Positions 25,695 to 34,296 of a stretch of 64,000 nucleotides of DNA are shown here, piece by piece. The translations under genes and the position numbers were made by a program. This stretch comes from Amycolatopsis pithecellobii. Its GTDB lineage: Bacteria > Actinomycetota > Actinomycetes > Mycobacteriales > Pseudonocardiaceae. The stretch's first letter is position 1, and each line of letters starts with the position of its first letter. Where the stretch lies: positions 1 through 64,000 of the forward strand of contig NZ_WMBA01000014.1 of the NCBI RefSeq assembly GCF_009707865.1, in the 5' to 3' direction. The notes under the pieces were generated by a model, which saw nothing but the letters and a program-made list of their open reading frames with translations, was not told where the DNA came from and did no database searches.

Positions 25695-26930
25695 ATGGCC
25701 CGTTCTCTCCACCTCGGTCACCTGTACGACGCCACCCTCGACGATCCGGCCGAGCACGTCACCGTGACGATCGACGGGGATCGGTTCGGTGCGGTCACGA
25801 CGCGGTCGGACGATCGCCTTGGGGATGAGGATCTCGACCTCAGCCCGTACTTCGGCCTGCCCGGTCTCATCGACGCTCACACTCACCTGGGGCAGGCACT
25901 TCCCGTCGCCGCGATCAGAGACGAGGGATTGCTCTCCATCGCGAGTGTGGCGGCCGGCATTTTCCAGAACTGCGAGCTCGCACTGGACGCCGGGGTGACC
26001 ACGGCGCGTGACCTGGCGGGCCTGGACGGCGGAATAGTGCAGGCCATCGATTCGGGTGTGGTTCGCGGGCCACGGATTTACCCGTCCGGACCTGCCCTCG
26101 CGCAAACCGGCGGTCACGGCAGCGGCCACACTCCCTACCGGATGACCGACGCCGCGCTGTGCATTCCCGGTCTGTTCCAGCGTGCGCTGGTCTGCGATGG
26201 TCCCGACGGTGTCCGGCTCGCCGCCCGGACCGCGTTGCGTCGAGGTGCGACGCAACTCAAGGTGTACGGAAGCGGCGGCGTCGTCTCGTTCGCGGACGGA
26301 CCCCGAGATGTCCACTTCACCATCGAGGAATTGAAGGCGGCCGTCGAAGAGGCCGCTGCCCGCCACACCTATGTGACCTCTCATGCGCACAACTCCGAGG
26401 CCATCCGGCGCGGTATCGCCGCCGGCGTCACCTGCTTCGAGCACGGCACCTACCTCGACGAGCCGACAGCCGAACTCATGGCGAATGCGGGCGCATCCCT
26501 GGTGCCGACATTCATGGTTCTCGAGGTCATGCGCCGGCGCAGCGAGAGTTGGGGCATCGGGCCCGGACTTCTCGAGAGAATGGCCGGGGTCGGCGAGGCG
26601 ATGCAAAAAGCCTTATCGCTGGCGAGGGACGCCGGAGTGCGAATCGGTTCGGGGTCGGACTTGCTCGGACCACAGCAAATCGGCCGGGCCTTCGAAATCG
26701 AACTCAAGACCCGGATCATCGGATTCCGGGACGCACTGCGCGCAGCCACCATCGGGAACGCCGAGATCATGGGCCTTGCTGCCGATCTCGGTACCGTCGA
26801 ATCGGGAAAGCTCGCAGACCTCATCGTCGTGGACGGCAACCCCTTCGAGGATCCGGCCGTACTGACCGATCCGGACAAGATCAAGGTCGTGATCAAGTCC
26901 GGTGTGGTCGTGAAGGACATCCGGTCATAG
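25695..26930 (+). CDS. Metal-dependent amidohydrolase (imidazolonepropionase/prolidase-like)
   Basis: A 411-residue amidohydrolase-superfamily enzyme. Metal ligands and catalytic residues are visible in order: GLIDAHTHLGQ (HxH), carbamylation-type Lys in QLKVYGSGG, His in TSHAHN and EHGTYLD, and Asp in GSGSDLLG. The C-terminus returns to the small beta domain (VESGKLADLIVVDGNPFEDP). Members cleave cyclic amides or Xaa-Pro-type peptides. It is divergent from the amine-oxidase-like gene across a 111-base promoter gap. An AAAGGA site precedes the ATG. Confidence 0.9.
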   Translation: MARSLHLGHLYDATLDDPAEHVTVTIDGDRFGAVTTRSDDRLGDEDLDLSPYFGLPGLIDAHTHLGQALPVAAIRDEGLLSIASVAAGIFQNCELALDAGVTTARDLAGLDGGIVQAIDSGVVRGPRIYPSGPALAQTGGHGSGHTPYRMTDAALCIPGLFQRALVCDGPDGVRLAARTALRRGATQLKVYGSGGVVSFADGPRDVHFTIEELKAAVEEAAARHTYVTSHAHNSEAIRRGIAAGVTCFEHGTYLDEPTAELMANAGASLVPTFMVLEVMRRRSESWGIGPGLLERMAGVGEAMQKALSLARDAGVRIGSGSDLLGPQQIGRAFEIELKTRIIGFRDALRAATIGNAEIMGLAADLGTVESGKLADLIVVDGNPFEDPAVLTDPDKIKVVIKSGVVVKDIRS

Positions 26931-26941
26931 TGGACCGGATT

Positions 26942-27703
26942 TTACGAAGACTCCGGTGCCACTGCGGCGACCGCGCGGATGGGGCTGCCGGTCCCGTCGG
27001 CGAAAGGCAACGGCAAGCCGCAGAACAGGAAACGGTGTGCGGGGATCCGGTCGACGCCGGTGAGGTTTTCGATGATTCCGATCGGTTCCCGGTAGCCGAC
27101 CTCAGCAGAGAGTACGTGCGGCTTCAGGAAGTTGGTGTGGACAGTGGCGAACTCGACGGTGTCGGGTGACTCGACGCTGACGCTGTCGAGTCCGACCGTG
27201 CGGACGCGCTTGTCGCGCAGCCACTCCGCACCGGACCGGGAAAGTCCGACCAGTCGCTGCACGTAGCGTTGCGGATCCTCGTCCGCGACGCGTGACCATC
27301 CTGTGTGCAGCAGGACGATGTCGCCAGGCTCAAGCGCGCCGGACCCCGCCGCGGCGTCGAGGTCGTCGGCGGTGATGGAACCGTCTCGTTCGGTCGCCGC
27401 CGAACAGTCGAGCCAGACGGCCGGCCCGAACCCGTAGGCCAGCGGCATGGCGTCGATGGTCTGGGCCGACTCCGAATCGGCGTGCCAGATCGCGTCCATG
27501 TGGGTGCCGGAGTGGCCGTTGATCAGCCAGAAATCGTTGACGAAGGAAACGCGGTCGCCGTTGTAGGGATTCCGGCGTGCGGTTTCCGCATAGCTCTGGT
27601 GGGTGTGGGTCCCCGACAGGTGCACCGGATTCCTGCCGTGCGCGGGCAGCGCGGGCATCTGTTCGTGCAAGCGCAAAGTCAGGTCGACGAGGTGATGGTT
27701 CAC
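26942..27703 (-). CDS. Cyclase family protein (kynurenine-formamidase-like)
   Basis: A 253-residue metal-dependent hydrolase. The family metal-binding motif is INGHSGTHMDAIWHAD (HxGTHxDxxxH), and the later HTGWSR region is also present. Relatives hydrolyse formyl-kynurenine or cyclic amides, or act on polyketides. The GTG start has GGGAGAA upstream; the longer frame is antisense-like through the transporter gene. It is 38 bases after the MHS transporter gene in the same direction. With the amidohydrolase and DAO proteins it suggests breakdown of an N-containing ring or amide. Confidence 0.87.
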   Translation of the reverse strand: MNHHLVDLTLRLHEQMPALPAHGRNPVHLSGTHTHQSYAETARRNPYNGDRVSFVNDFWLINGHSGTHMDAIWHADSESAQTIDAMPLAYGFGPAVWLDCSAATERDGSITADDLDAAAGSGALEPGDIVLLHTGWSRVADEDPQRYVQRLVGLSRSGAEWLRDKRVRTVGLDSVSVESPDTVEFATVHTNFLKPHVLSAEVGYREPIGIIENLTGVDRIPAHRFLFCGLPLPFADGTGSPIRAVAAVAPESS

Positions 27704-27741
27704 GGTGGCGGTTCTCCCGAATCCGAGTGGTGGCAAAGGTT

Positions 27742-29082
27742 TCAGAGTGTCCGGCGGAAGGTCTCGCGGGCGAAGAAGATCGCCACCACGGAGACCGCAC
27801 ACAGGGCGGCGGTGAGCACCGCGGCGGGGATCCAGTTCCGCGTGTCTCCCCCGGCCAGGGCCAGCGCGACGACCGGCGCGAAGCCTGCGACCAACTGGCT
27901 GATCTGGAGCCCCACGGCCGTTCCCGTGTACCGCACACGTGTTTCGAACATCTCGACGAAGAAGGCCGGATAGACCCCGTTGGCCATGGTGTAGAACAGG
28001 GTGAGGCCGATGACGGCGATGAAGATCGCCACCGGACTCGCGGCGGAGATCGCGTCGAGATACCCGAAGATCCCGGCCATACATCCGAGGCAGCCCACCA
28101 GCATGACGGGTCGGCGGCCGAAACGATCGGACAGGATTCCGGCCAGGGGCTGGAGCCCGATGGCGATGGTGTTGATCAGAATGGAGACCGCGAGCATGAG
28201 CGACGACGGAAGTCGCATCGGGCCGGTTGCGAAGGTGAGCGCGAAGACGGAGACCATGGTGTTGACGGTGGTGAACAAAGCGCAGGCGGCGACCCGGAGC
28301 ACGGCCGGGGCCTGGTGGCGCAGCAACTCCCAGAGCGGAAGTCTGGGAATTGCCTGGTCACTCCCTCTGTCGGCGGCTTCCACCTGCTCGACGAACACCT
28401 CGGGTTCCTCGATGGAGCGCCGGAAAAAGTAGGCGACGCCGAGGACGAAAAGGCTGAGCCAGAACGGAATTCGCCAACCCCATGCGAGCAGCGCCGCGTG
28501 TGGCATGCCGGCTACGCCGATGAAGACCAGGCCGGCGACGACGAACCCGGCGTTCGGTCCGTTGATCGCCCAGGAGCCGAAGACCCCACGGCGGCGCGCG
28601 GGAGCGTGTTCCACAACCAGCACACTCGATCCGGCGATCTCGCCCCCTGCCGACACGCCCTGCAGGAGCCGGAGCGCGACGAGGAGGATCGGCGCCCACA
28701 CGCCGGCGGTCGCGAACGTCGGCAGGCACCCGATGAGGAACGTGGACGTACCCATGAGCACGACGGTGGCGAGCAACACCCGTTTGCGTCCGTACCGGTC
28801 ACCGAGGTGCCCGAGGACTATTCCGCCGAGCGGGCGCGCCACGTAGGCCACCCCGAACGTCGCCAGGCTGAGCAGTATCGCGCTCGATCCGTCGCCCCCG
28901 AACATGATGTGGCTGAACACCAGCGAGGACGCCGTCAAGAAGATCCCGAAGTCGTAGTATTCCAAGGTGCCGCCCAGGAAAGCGGCCAGCGCGGCCTTGC
29001 GTGCCCGCTTCGCGGCCGGCGTGTGCCGCGCCGAGGCGGGAGGCGCGGGCACGCTCACCGCCGGTGATTCGTTGCCGTTCAT
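27742..29082 (-). CDS. MFS transporter, metabolite:H+ symporter (MHS) family
   Basis: A 446-residue, 12-helix transporter. It shows the family start FLGGTLEYYDFGIFLTAS and the loop motif GHLGDRYGRKRVLL between helices 2 and 3, plus the repeat GILSDRFGRRPVML in the second half. MHS carriers import organic acids, betaines or shikimate-like compounds with protons. The ATG has AAGGAGG upstream. Located between the cyclase and hydrolase genes, it likely imports the substrate of this catabolic set. Confidence 0.9.
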   Translation of the reverse strand: MNGNESPAVSVPAPPASARHTPAAKRARKAALAAFLGGTLEYYDFGIFLTASSLVFSHIMFGGDGSSAILLSLATFGVAYVARPLGGIVLGHLGDRYGRKRVLLATVVLMGTSTFLIGCLPTFATAGVWAPILLVALRLLQGVSAGGEIAGSSVLVVEHAPARRRGVFGSWAINGPNAGFVVAGLVFIGVAGMPHAALLAWGWRIPFWLSLFVLGVAYFFRRSIEEPEVFVEQVEAADRGSDQAIPRLPLWELLRHQAPAVLRVAACALFTTVNTMVSVFALTFATGPMRLPSSLMLAVSILINTIAIGLQPLAGILSDRFGRRPVMLVGCLGCMAGIFGYLDAISAASPVAIFIAVIGLTLFYTMANGVYPAFFVEMFETRVRYTGTAVGLQISQLVAGFAPVVALALAGGDTRNWIPAAVLTAALCAVSVVAIFFARETFRRTL

Positions 29083-29114
29083 GGCGAACCTCCTTGTTCT
29101 GCCGGGAAATGCCG

Positions 29115-29846
29115 TCAACGTGAGGTGAAGTGTCCGGTCCGATCAGCCAGCCAGGCGTCGAGCAGCGCCAAGAAGGCGTCAGCGTCCTCACGGAAGTAGG
29201 AATGGCCGGACCCCTGGACGGTGTGCACGGTCAGGCCCCGCCGGGCGAGATCGGCGGCATGCTCAGGGACGATGAACTCACTCGGGTCTGAGGCGAGCAC
29301 CAATGACGGCATGCTCGCCCGTTCCGGTGACAGGTCGAATCCGCCTCCCGGCACGAGGCCGGCGACTACGCCCGGGTCGGCTCTCCACATGGAGTCCCAG
29401 CGCAGGCGGACATCGTGTTCAGGCCATCGCGGACCCAGGCTCGCCTGCAGCTGCGCTTGGTCTGTCCACTTCAGCCAGCTGCTCCACAGCGCCCGGTTGC
29501 GTTCGTGTCCGGGGGCGTCGATTCGCCATGCCGGGTCGAGGTACACGACCGTGCCGGGCCGGAGAATCTCGGCGACCATGCCGAGTGCGAGCCCGCCCAG
29601 CGAGTGTCCCAAGGCGAGGGCCGGGAAGGAGGGCAGGGTGTCGAGCAGGTCCATCGCCCAGTCGTGCGGCGAGTACCGGCCCCGTGGGCTCCGGCCATGG
29701 CCGCGAAGGTCGGGCGCAAGAACCCGGTAACCGCGATCGGCGAGCGCCGGACCGACCCGGTACCAGCTCGTCGAATCGCTGAACAGACCGTGCACGAGGA
29801 CGGCGATCTGTGTTCCCGTGCCCCATTCACGGACCGTGAGCTTCAC
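29115..29846 (-). CDS. Alpha/beta hydrolase
   Basis: A 243-residue serine hydrolase with an intact set of family features: LVHGLFSDS oxyanion loop, PDLRGHGRS, nucleophile in LGHSLGG, acid in ASDPSEFI and His in GSGHSYF. The GTG start has GGAG seven bases upstream; a TTG two codons earlier is too close to that site. It is 32 bases upstream of the MHS transporter gene. A 172-base promoter gap separates it from the divergent flavoprotein gene at 30019. The substrate is unknown. Confidence 0.86.
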   Translation of the reverse strand: MKLTVREWGTGTQIAVLVHGLFSDSTSWYRVGPALADRGYRVLAPDLRGHGRSPRGRYSPHDWAMDLLDTLPSFPALALGHSLGGLALGMVAEILRPGTVVYLDPAWRIDAPGHERNRALWSSWLKWTDQAQLQASLGPRWPEHDVRLRWDSMWRADPGVVAGLVPGGGFDLSPERASMPSLVLASDPSEFIVPEHAADLARRGLTVHTVQGSGHSYFREDADAFLALLDAWLADRTGHFTSR

Positions 29847-30018
29847 TGGCAATCTCCGTCTCTCGGTCGCCGGGACCTGTTGTCGACCGCGATGCTCGCA
29901 GTGCCGAACCGCTGCTGCCTACATCCGATTGCCGCCCAGTGGCAGCCGATTCCTCCAGGGTCCGCCGGCCACGGGTGACACTCGAGCGAAGCCCGTCCCC
30001 GCATGAAAGGAACGCAGA

Positions 30019-31269
30019 GTGATCACCAGCGGAGAGGTGGACGTCGTGGTGGCCGGCGGCGGCCCGGCCGGTGTCGCCGCCGCCGTCGGTGCCGCCCGTG
30101 CAGGCGCCCAGGTGCGCCTGGTGGAGCGGCACGGCTTCTTGGGGGGCACCGCCGTCGCCGCGTCGGTGCTGACCTATTGCGGCTTCTTCGACCGCAGCCA
30201 CACGCAGATCGTGGCCGGAGCAGGTCAGCTCTTCCTCGACCATCTCGCCGCGGCCGATCTCTATCGCACGCATGTGACCCAGGAGTCGGGCAACAAGGTC
30301 GTCCTGCTCGACGCCGAGACCACCAAGGCCGCACTCGACGCGCTCGTTCTCGAACACGGCGTGCGGGTCGGGCTGCACTGCGCCGTCATCGCGGCGGTGG
30401 CGCAGGACGGCTTGCTCAGCGAGGTCGAGGTGCTGCACAACGGCGAACGAGAGCGCATCAGCGCGGCCGGGTTCGTCGACGCCACCGGCGACGGGGCACT
30501 GTTGACCGCAACCGGTGCCGCGACCACTGTCCGTCCACCCGGGCAACGCCAGGCCAGCACGCTGGTCATGCGCTTCGGCGGAGTCCGTGACGACGCAGAC
30601 CTCGGCACCGGCGCCATGCGCGAAGCCGTCCGGGCTTACCGCGCCGCCTACGACGTCGACCTGCCTCGCGATCACGGCGCGATGGTGCGGCTGCCGATCA
30701 CCGGCGAGGTCATGGTGCTCGCCGCGGATCACCACGCCGACGTCCTCGAGGTGGAGGGGCACACACGCGCCGAGATGGACGGCCGCCGGGCCGCCGCGCA
30801 CTACCTGCGTGCGCTGCGCGCGGGCATGTCCGGCTGGCAGGACAGCTACCTCGCGGCTACCGGTCCCGACCTCGGTGTCCGGGAGACCCGGCACATGATC
30901 GGCCGCAGCCGGCTTTCCGGCGACGACGTCGCCGCGGCTCGTCGACGGCCGGACGACGTCGTGGCCCGCGGCGGATGGCCGATGGAGGACCATGCGAAAC
31001 CGGGAACGACCGCCTACCGGCGAATCCGGGGCGACACCTGGTACGACATCCCGTACGGCGCGCTGAGGTCGGCCGATCACGACAACCTCTGGGCCGCGGG
31101 CCGGCTCATCGACGCCGACGCCCAGGCCTACGCATCGGTGCGCGTGATGGGAACGGCCTTCGCCACCGGACACGCCGCCGGTGTCGCGGCCGCACTGCAC
31201 GCGACGGGCCGGCCTGACGGATGCGCCGCGGTGCAAGCGGAACTCCGCCGGCAGGGCGCGTTGCTGTGA
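30019..31269 (+). CDS. FAD-dependent oxidoreductase (FAD_oxidored family)
   Basis: A 416-residue flavoprotein. N-terminal AGGGPAGVAAAVGAARAG and ERHGFLGGTA match the FAD-dependent oxidoreductase family of predicted dehydrogenases; FVDATGDGALLTATGA and the C-terminal DAQAYASVRVMGTAFATGHAAG region are also typical. The start is a GTG after AAGGA. It is divergent from the hydrolase gene at 29846 and converges on the TauD gene, with a strong hairpin between them. Substrate unknown. Confidence 0.82.
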   Translation: MITSGEVDVVVAGGGPAGVAAAVGAARAGAQVRLVERHGFLGGTAVAASVLTYCGFFDRSHTQIVAGAGQLFLDHLAAADLYRTHVTQESGNKVVLLDAETTKAALDALVLEHGVRVGLHCAVIAAVAQDGLLSEVEVLHNGERERISAAGFVDATGDGALLTATGAATTVRPPGQRQASTLVMRFGGVRDDADLGTGAMREAVRAYRAAYDVDLPRDHGAMVRLPITGEVMVLAADHHADVLEVEGHTRAEMDGRRAAAHYLRALRAGMSGWQDSYLAATGPDLGVRETRHMIGRSRLSGDDVAAARRRPDDVVARGGWPMEDHAKPGTTAYRRIRGDTWYDIPYGALRSADHDNLWAAGRLIDADAQAYASVRVMGTAFATGHAAGVAAALHATGRPDGCAAVQAELRRQGALL

Positions 31270-31286
31270 GGGAGCGCGGAATCGTG

Positions 31287-31316
31287 CGTCCCCGGCCACC
31301 ATCGCGGCCGGGGACG
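31287..31316. terminator. Bidirectional terminator hairpin
   Basis: An 11-base perfect stem (CGTCCCCGGCC/GGCCGGGGACG) with an 8-base loop sits between two convergent genes, 17 bases after the flavoprotein stop and 6 bases before the TauD stop. It lacks T-runs but is very stable and can serve both strands. Confidence 0.82.
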
Positions 31317-31322
31317 ACCACC

Positions 31323-32252
31323 TCAGCTCACGTCGGCGGTGGTGCGGGGAAAGATTCCGCCTTGCGCGGCGGTGTCGCGGGTGCCGAGACCAAACCTTTC
31401 CGGCAGTGCCCGGCTGTCCGGCAGGCGCAGCCACAGCCGCAGAAGGTGCCGGCGGCGTTCCGGCTCCGGAAAGTCCTCGAAGGCGGTCCGCGAGTGCAGG
31501 ACGCTGTAATTGGAGAGAAACTGGATGTCCCCCGGCGCGAAGTCCATATCGAGCCGTACCCCGTCCTCGGCGGCGATCTGCTGCATGAGTTCGAGCGCCT
31601 CTTCCGCCGCCGCGCTGAGGGGCTGGACCCCGTCGAAGCGCTGGGCCTTGTCGATGAGCGGTTGGGAGATGTACGCGCTCAGCCTGCCGCCGTACGTCGT
31701 GTACACCGGCGATTCGTAGTACGGGATGGTGCTTCCGGGCGGCTGTTCGCCGCGGTAGTCGAACGCATAGCTTTCGTGCAGGAGTGCGACGAGATCGGGC
31801 CGGCGACGTACCAGTTCATTGTGGACGGTCACCGCGCTGGCGAGGGTACTCGGCCCGCCGGCCCGCGCGGGACGCAGGCACAGGAGGCCGACCGAATCGG
31901 AGTGGTCGGTGTGGTAGTAGAGACGGTCGTTCGTCGCGTACCCGCGGACCGTCGGTTCCGCGAAGTCGGCCCCGGTGTCGCGGACATGGCCGATCAACTC
32001 GCCTGCGGCGTTCTGCGACACCGGCCGGCCGAGCCGGCTTCCCAGCAGCCGGAAGGCCTGGGTGGCACGTTCTTCGGACCACCGGTCCACCGGCAGTCCA
32101 CGGATCAGGAAGAACCCGCGGCCGTGCTCCAGCTCCCGGCCGAGGTCGCGCAGCACGTCACCGAGCGAGGCAAGATCGACCTCGGTGGCCGGCAGGTCCG
32201 GCCGGCGGTCGAGCTCCCGCTCGAGCACGAGGATGTCGAGCTCGTTGGTCAT
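31323..32252 (-). CDS. TauD/TfdA-family Fe(II)/2-oxoglutarate dioxygenase
   Basis: A 309-residue non-heme iron oxygenase. The facial triad is visible as YHTDHSDS (His-x-Asp) and the distal His in YSVLHSRTAFED, followed by the 2-oxoglutarate-binding Arg in RRRHLLRLWLR. These enzymes hydroxylate small acids and often start catabolism of sulfonates, phenoxy acids or betaines. The ATG has AAGGAGACGAG directly upstream; the longer frame overlaps the decayed IclR gene on the other strand. It is divergent from that IclR remnant, which was probably its regulator. Confidence 0.87.
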   Translation of the reverse strand: MTNELDILVLERELDRRPDLPATEVDLASLGDVLRDLGRELEHGRGFFLIRGLPVDRWSEERATQAFRLLGSRLGRPVSQNAAGELIGHVRDTGADFAEPTVRGYATNDRLYYHTDHSDSVGLLCLRPARAGGPSTLASAVTVHNELVRRRPDLVALLHESYAFDYRGEQPPGSTIPYYESPVYTTYGGRLSAYISQPLIDKAQRFDGVQPLSAAAEEALELMQQIAAEDGVRLDMDFAPGDIQFLSNYSVLHSRTAFEDFPEPERRRHLLRLWLRLPDSRALPERFGLGTRDTAAQGGIFPRTTADVS

Positions 32253-32304
32253 CTCGTCTCCTTGTCTTCGGCTGGCGCCGGGAGTCGGTGCCAGTGCCGA
32301 CGCT

Positions 32305-32961
32305 ATGACCGCGATGTCGTCACGAGTGAGTATTCGCGCCCGCTCAGTGGGAAAGCTCGATGCCGTCCTCGGCTGACAGGGTGCGCTGACGCTCAGCGAG
32401 ATCAGCCGTGCGTCGGGGATTCCGGTCAGCACGGTGGGAAGGCTGGTGGCGCACCTGGCGAAGGTGGCCGGGCGGCGGAGTGTGATCGGTGCGACGCCGG
32501 TCGGCGACCAGGTTCCGTTGCATGCCACGGCAAGCGGGAAGGTGTTCCTGGCGTTCTCGGAACCGCGCCTGCTGCGAAACACCATCGAGGCGGGCCTGCG
32601 GCGCTACACCCGATGGACCATTGTGGACGGTCGCAGGCTGGCGGCCGCGGTGGCGACCGTCCGGCACATCGGCGTCGCGCATTCCCGCGAGGAACGGCGC
32701 CCGGGGGTGAGTGCGGTGGGGGCGCCGATCATCGTGGACGGGCGGCTCATCGGCACCCTCGCCATCGTGGGTCCGGCCACCACCGACCTTCGCCGCTACG
32801 AACGACGTCTGGTGGCCGCGTCCGCCCGGGTGGCGAGGGGATTTCTGTCGGTGGTGCGCCGGAACTGCGCGGAGGGCGGCACCCGTCTGCCACTGAGTAG
32901 CAACCCGTGCTTGGCACCCGGGGACCCATGGGACGACTGTGGACGCGGAAAACACCCATGA
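32305..32961 (+). pseudogene. Decayed IclR-family regulator
   Basis: Reading one frame from the ATG at 32305 gives SVGKLDAVLG, then a TGA at 32374-32376, then QGALTLSEISRASGIPVSTV, which is the IclR winged helix. The frame goes directly from RLVAHLA to KVAGRRSVIGATPVGDQ and HATASGKVFLAF, which belong to the effector-binding domain; about 70 residues that normally lie between (wing end, linker, first half of the sensor domain) are missing. The stop plus the deletion make a working regulator unlikely. A GTG at 32434 could still give a 175-residue sensor-only fragment. It is placed as a divergent regulator of the TauD gene. Confidence 0.78.
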
Positions 32962-32977
32962 CAGCAAGGGGAGAAAC

Positions 32978-33892
32978 ATGGTTCGGGACACCGCCGAGTC
33001 GGTAGGACTGGACGACGTCGAGCTGGCTTACCGCGTCGTCGGCGACGGACCGGAACTGGTCATCCTGCTCCACGGATGGCCTCAGACTGGTGCGTGCTGG
33101 CGCCATGTCATGGCGCCACTCAGCCGCGGCCGTACCGTCGTCGCACCGGATTTGCGTGGTTACGGTGCCTCGGGGCTGGCACAGTCGGGAGCGTATGACA
33201 AACGCTCCACCGCAGCCGATCTGAGCGGCCTCATCCGGCACCTGGGGTTCTCCTCGGCGGCGGTGATCGGCCACGGCCGGGGCGCCCGCGTCGCGCACCG
33301 GTGGGCCCTCGATCACCCGGCAGAGGTCGATGCGCTGGTGCTGGTGGACATCGTGCCGACCAGGGTCGTCATGAACTCGTTCGACCGCCACTCGGCGAGC
33401 GAGTTGTGGCACTGGTTTTTTCACCGGAACTCTGAGCTGGCGACGAAACTGGTCTCCGGGAATGTCGAGGCGTACCTCCGCTATTTCTTCGCCCGCGTGC
33501 TCGAATCCGGTGCGGTGGACGCGGAAACCTTCAAGCACTACGTCGACGCGTTCAGCGATCCGGGGCATCTGCAAGCGTCCTTTGAGGACTATCGGCCGGA
33601 CTTCTCGACCGATCTTGCACTCGACGAAGCGGATCATGCCAAGGGGCTGCGGGTACAGGCGCCGCTGCTGCTCCTGTGGGGTGCCGAGGGCGGACTCGGC
33701 GGGACCGATGTCGTGCGCATCTGGCAAGAGCACCACGCCGATCCGTCTGCGGTGAGCGGTCATCCCGTCCCCGGCGGTCACTACGTTCCCGAAGAAGCAC
33801 CCCGGGAAGTCGTGCACGCCGTCGAGGCCTTTCTCGGCCAGGCAAGCACCTACGCCAAGCCCAGCCTTCGTGAGCGTGTCTCAAAGTCGTAG
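32978..33892 (+). CDS. Haloacetate-dehalogenase-like alpha/beta hydrolase lacking its nucleophile
   Basis: A 304-residue alpha/beta hydrolase resembling haloacetate dehalogenases and epoxide hydrolases: HGWPQTGACWR oxyanion loop, PDLRGYGAS, and His in PGGHYVPEE. The nucleophile elbow, normally GHDRGAR with the catalytic Asp, reads GHGRGAR here (GGC in place of GAC). Without the Asp the classical reaction cannot proceed, so the protein is either inactive, does something else, or carries a sequence error. The ATG follows AAGGGGAG. It overlaps no neighbour and lies 16 bases after the IclR remnant. Confidence 0.85.
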   Translation: MVRDTAESVGLDDVELAYRVVGDGPELVILLHGWPQTGACWRHVMAPLSRGRTVVAPDLRGYGASGLAQSGAYDKRSTAADLSGLIRHLGFSSAAVIGHGRGARVAHRWALDHPAEVDALVLVDIVPTRVVMNSFDRHSASELWHWFFHRNSELATKLVSGNVEAYLRYFFARVLESGAVDAETFKHYVDAFSDPGHLQASFEDYRPDFSTDLALDEADHAKGLRVQAPLLLLWGAEGGLGGTDVVRIWQEHHADPSAVSGHPVPGGHYVPEEAPREVVHAVEAFLGQASTYAKPSLRERVSKS

Positions 33893-33917
33893 CCGGTTGA
33901 TCCCGCACTCCACCGCG

Positions 33918-34254
33918 TCATTTGTAGGTGTCCCGCGGTTCAAGCCAGTACCAATGCCGACCTTCATGACGCAGGAGGTTTTCAAGCAGAGCAGAGAAAC
34001 TGGTTGCGATTATGGGCGATGAACCAACTATTCCATGTTTTTCATGGATTTGATTCACGCAATTCGCCCGGCGGAACGATCGAAATTGCGTAGTCCGCAC
34101 CCAGGTACAGATCAACGCCTCCGGTCAGCGTGGAGAAATCTACCAGGTCATCAGGCAGTCGATGCTGAGCCCGGATCACAGACATCCCGGCAGGCGGACG
34201 GACGACACAGCGCTCCGTCCGAAATGCCCACTCCAGGAGTTCCTGCCCGGCCAT
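33918..34254 (-). pseudogene. Degraded SMI1/KNR4 (SUKH)-like gene
   Basis: Two out-of-frame pieces can be read on the minus strand. The N-terminal piece (34254-34042) has LPDDLVDFSTLTGGVDLYLGA and YAISIVPPGELRESNP, then stops. A second frame overlapping its end continues with HEKHGIVGSSPIIATSFSAL and RHEGRHWYWLEP, the C-terminal pattern of actinobacterial SMI1/KNR4 proteins. About 50 residues that should lie between are absent. The DNA is lower in GC than its neighbours. SUKH proteins are often immunity proteins of polymorphic toxins, but no toxin gene is seen nearby. Family recognition is by pattern only. Confidence 0.6.
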
Positions 34255-34296
34255 GAAACCGTCCCTCCGTCTGTCACGGCAACAAATCCGGAGGCG

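Noticed and set aside
32978-33892. Annotating an active haloacetate dehalogenase
   Set aside because: The catalytic Asp of the nucleophile elbow is Gly, so only a family-level name is given.
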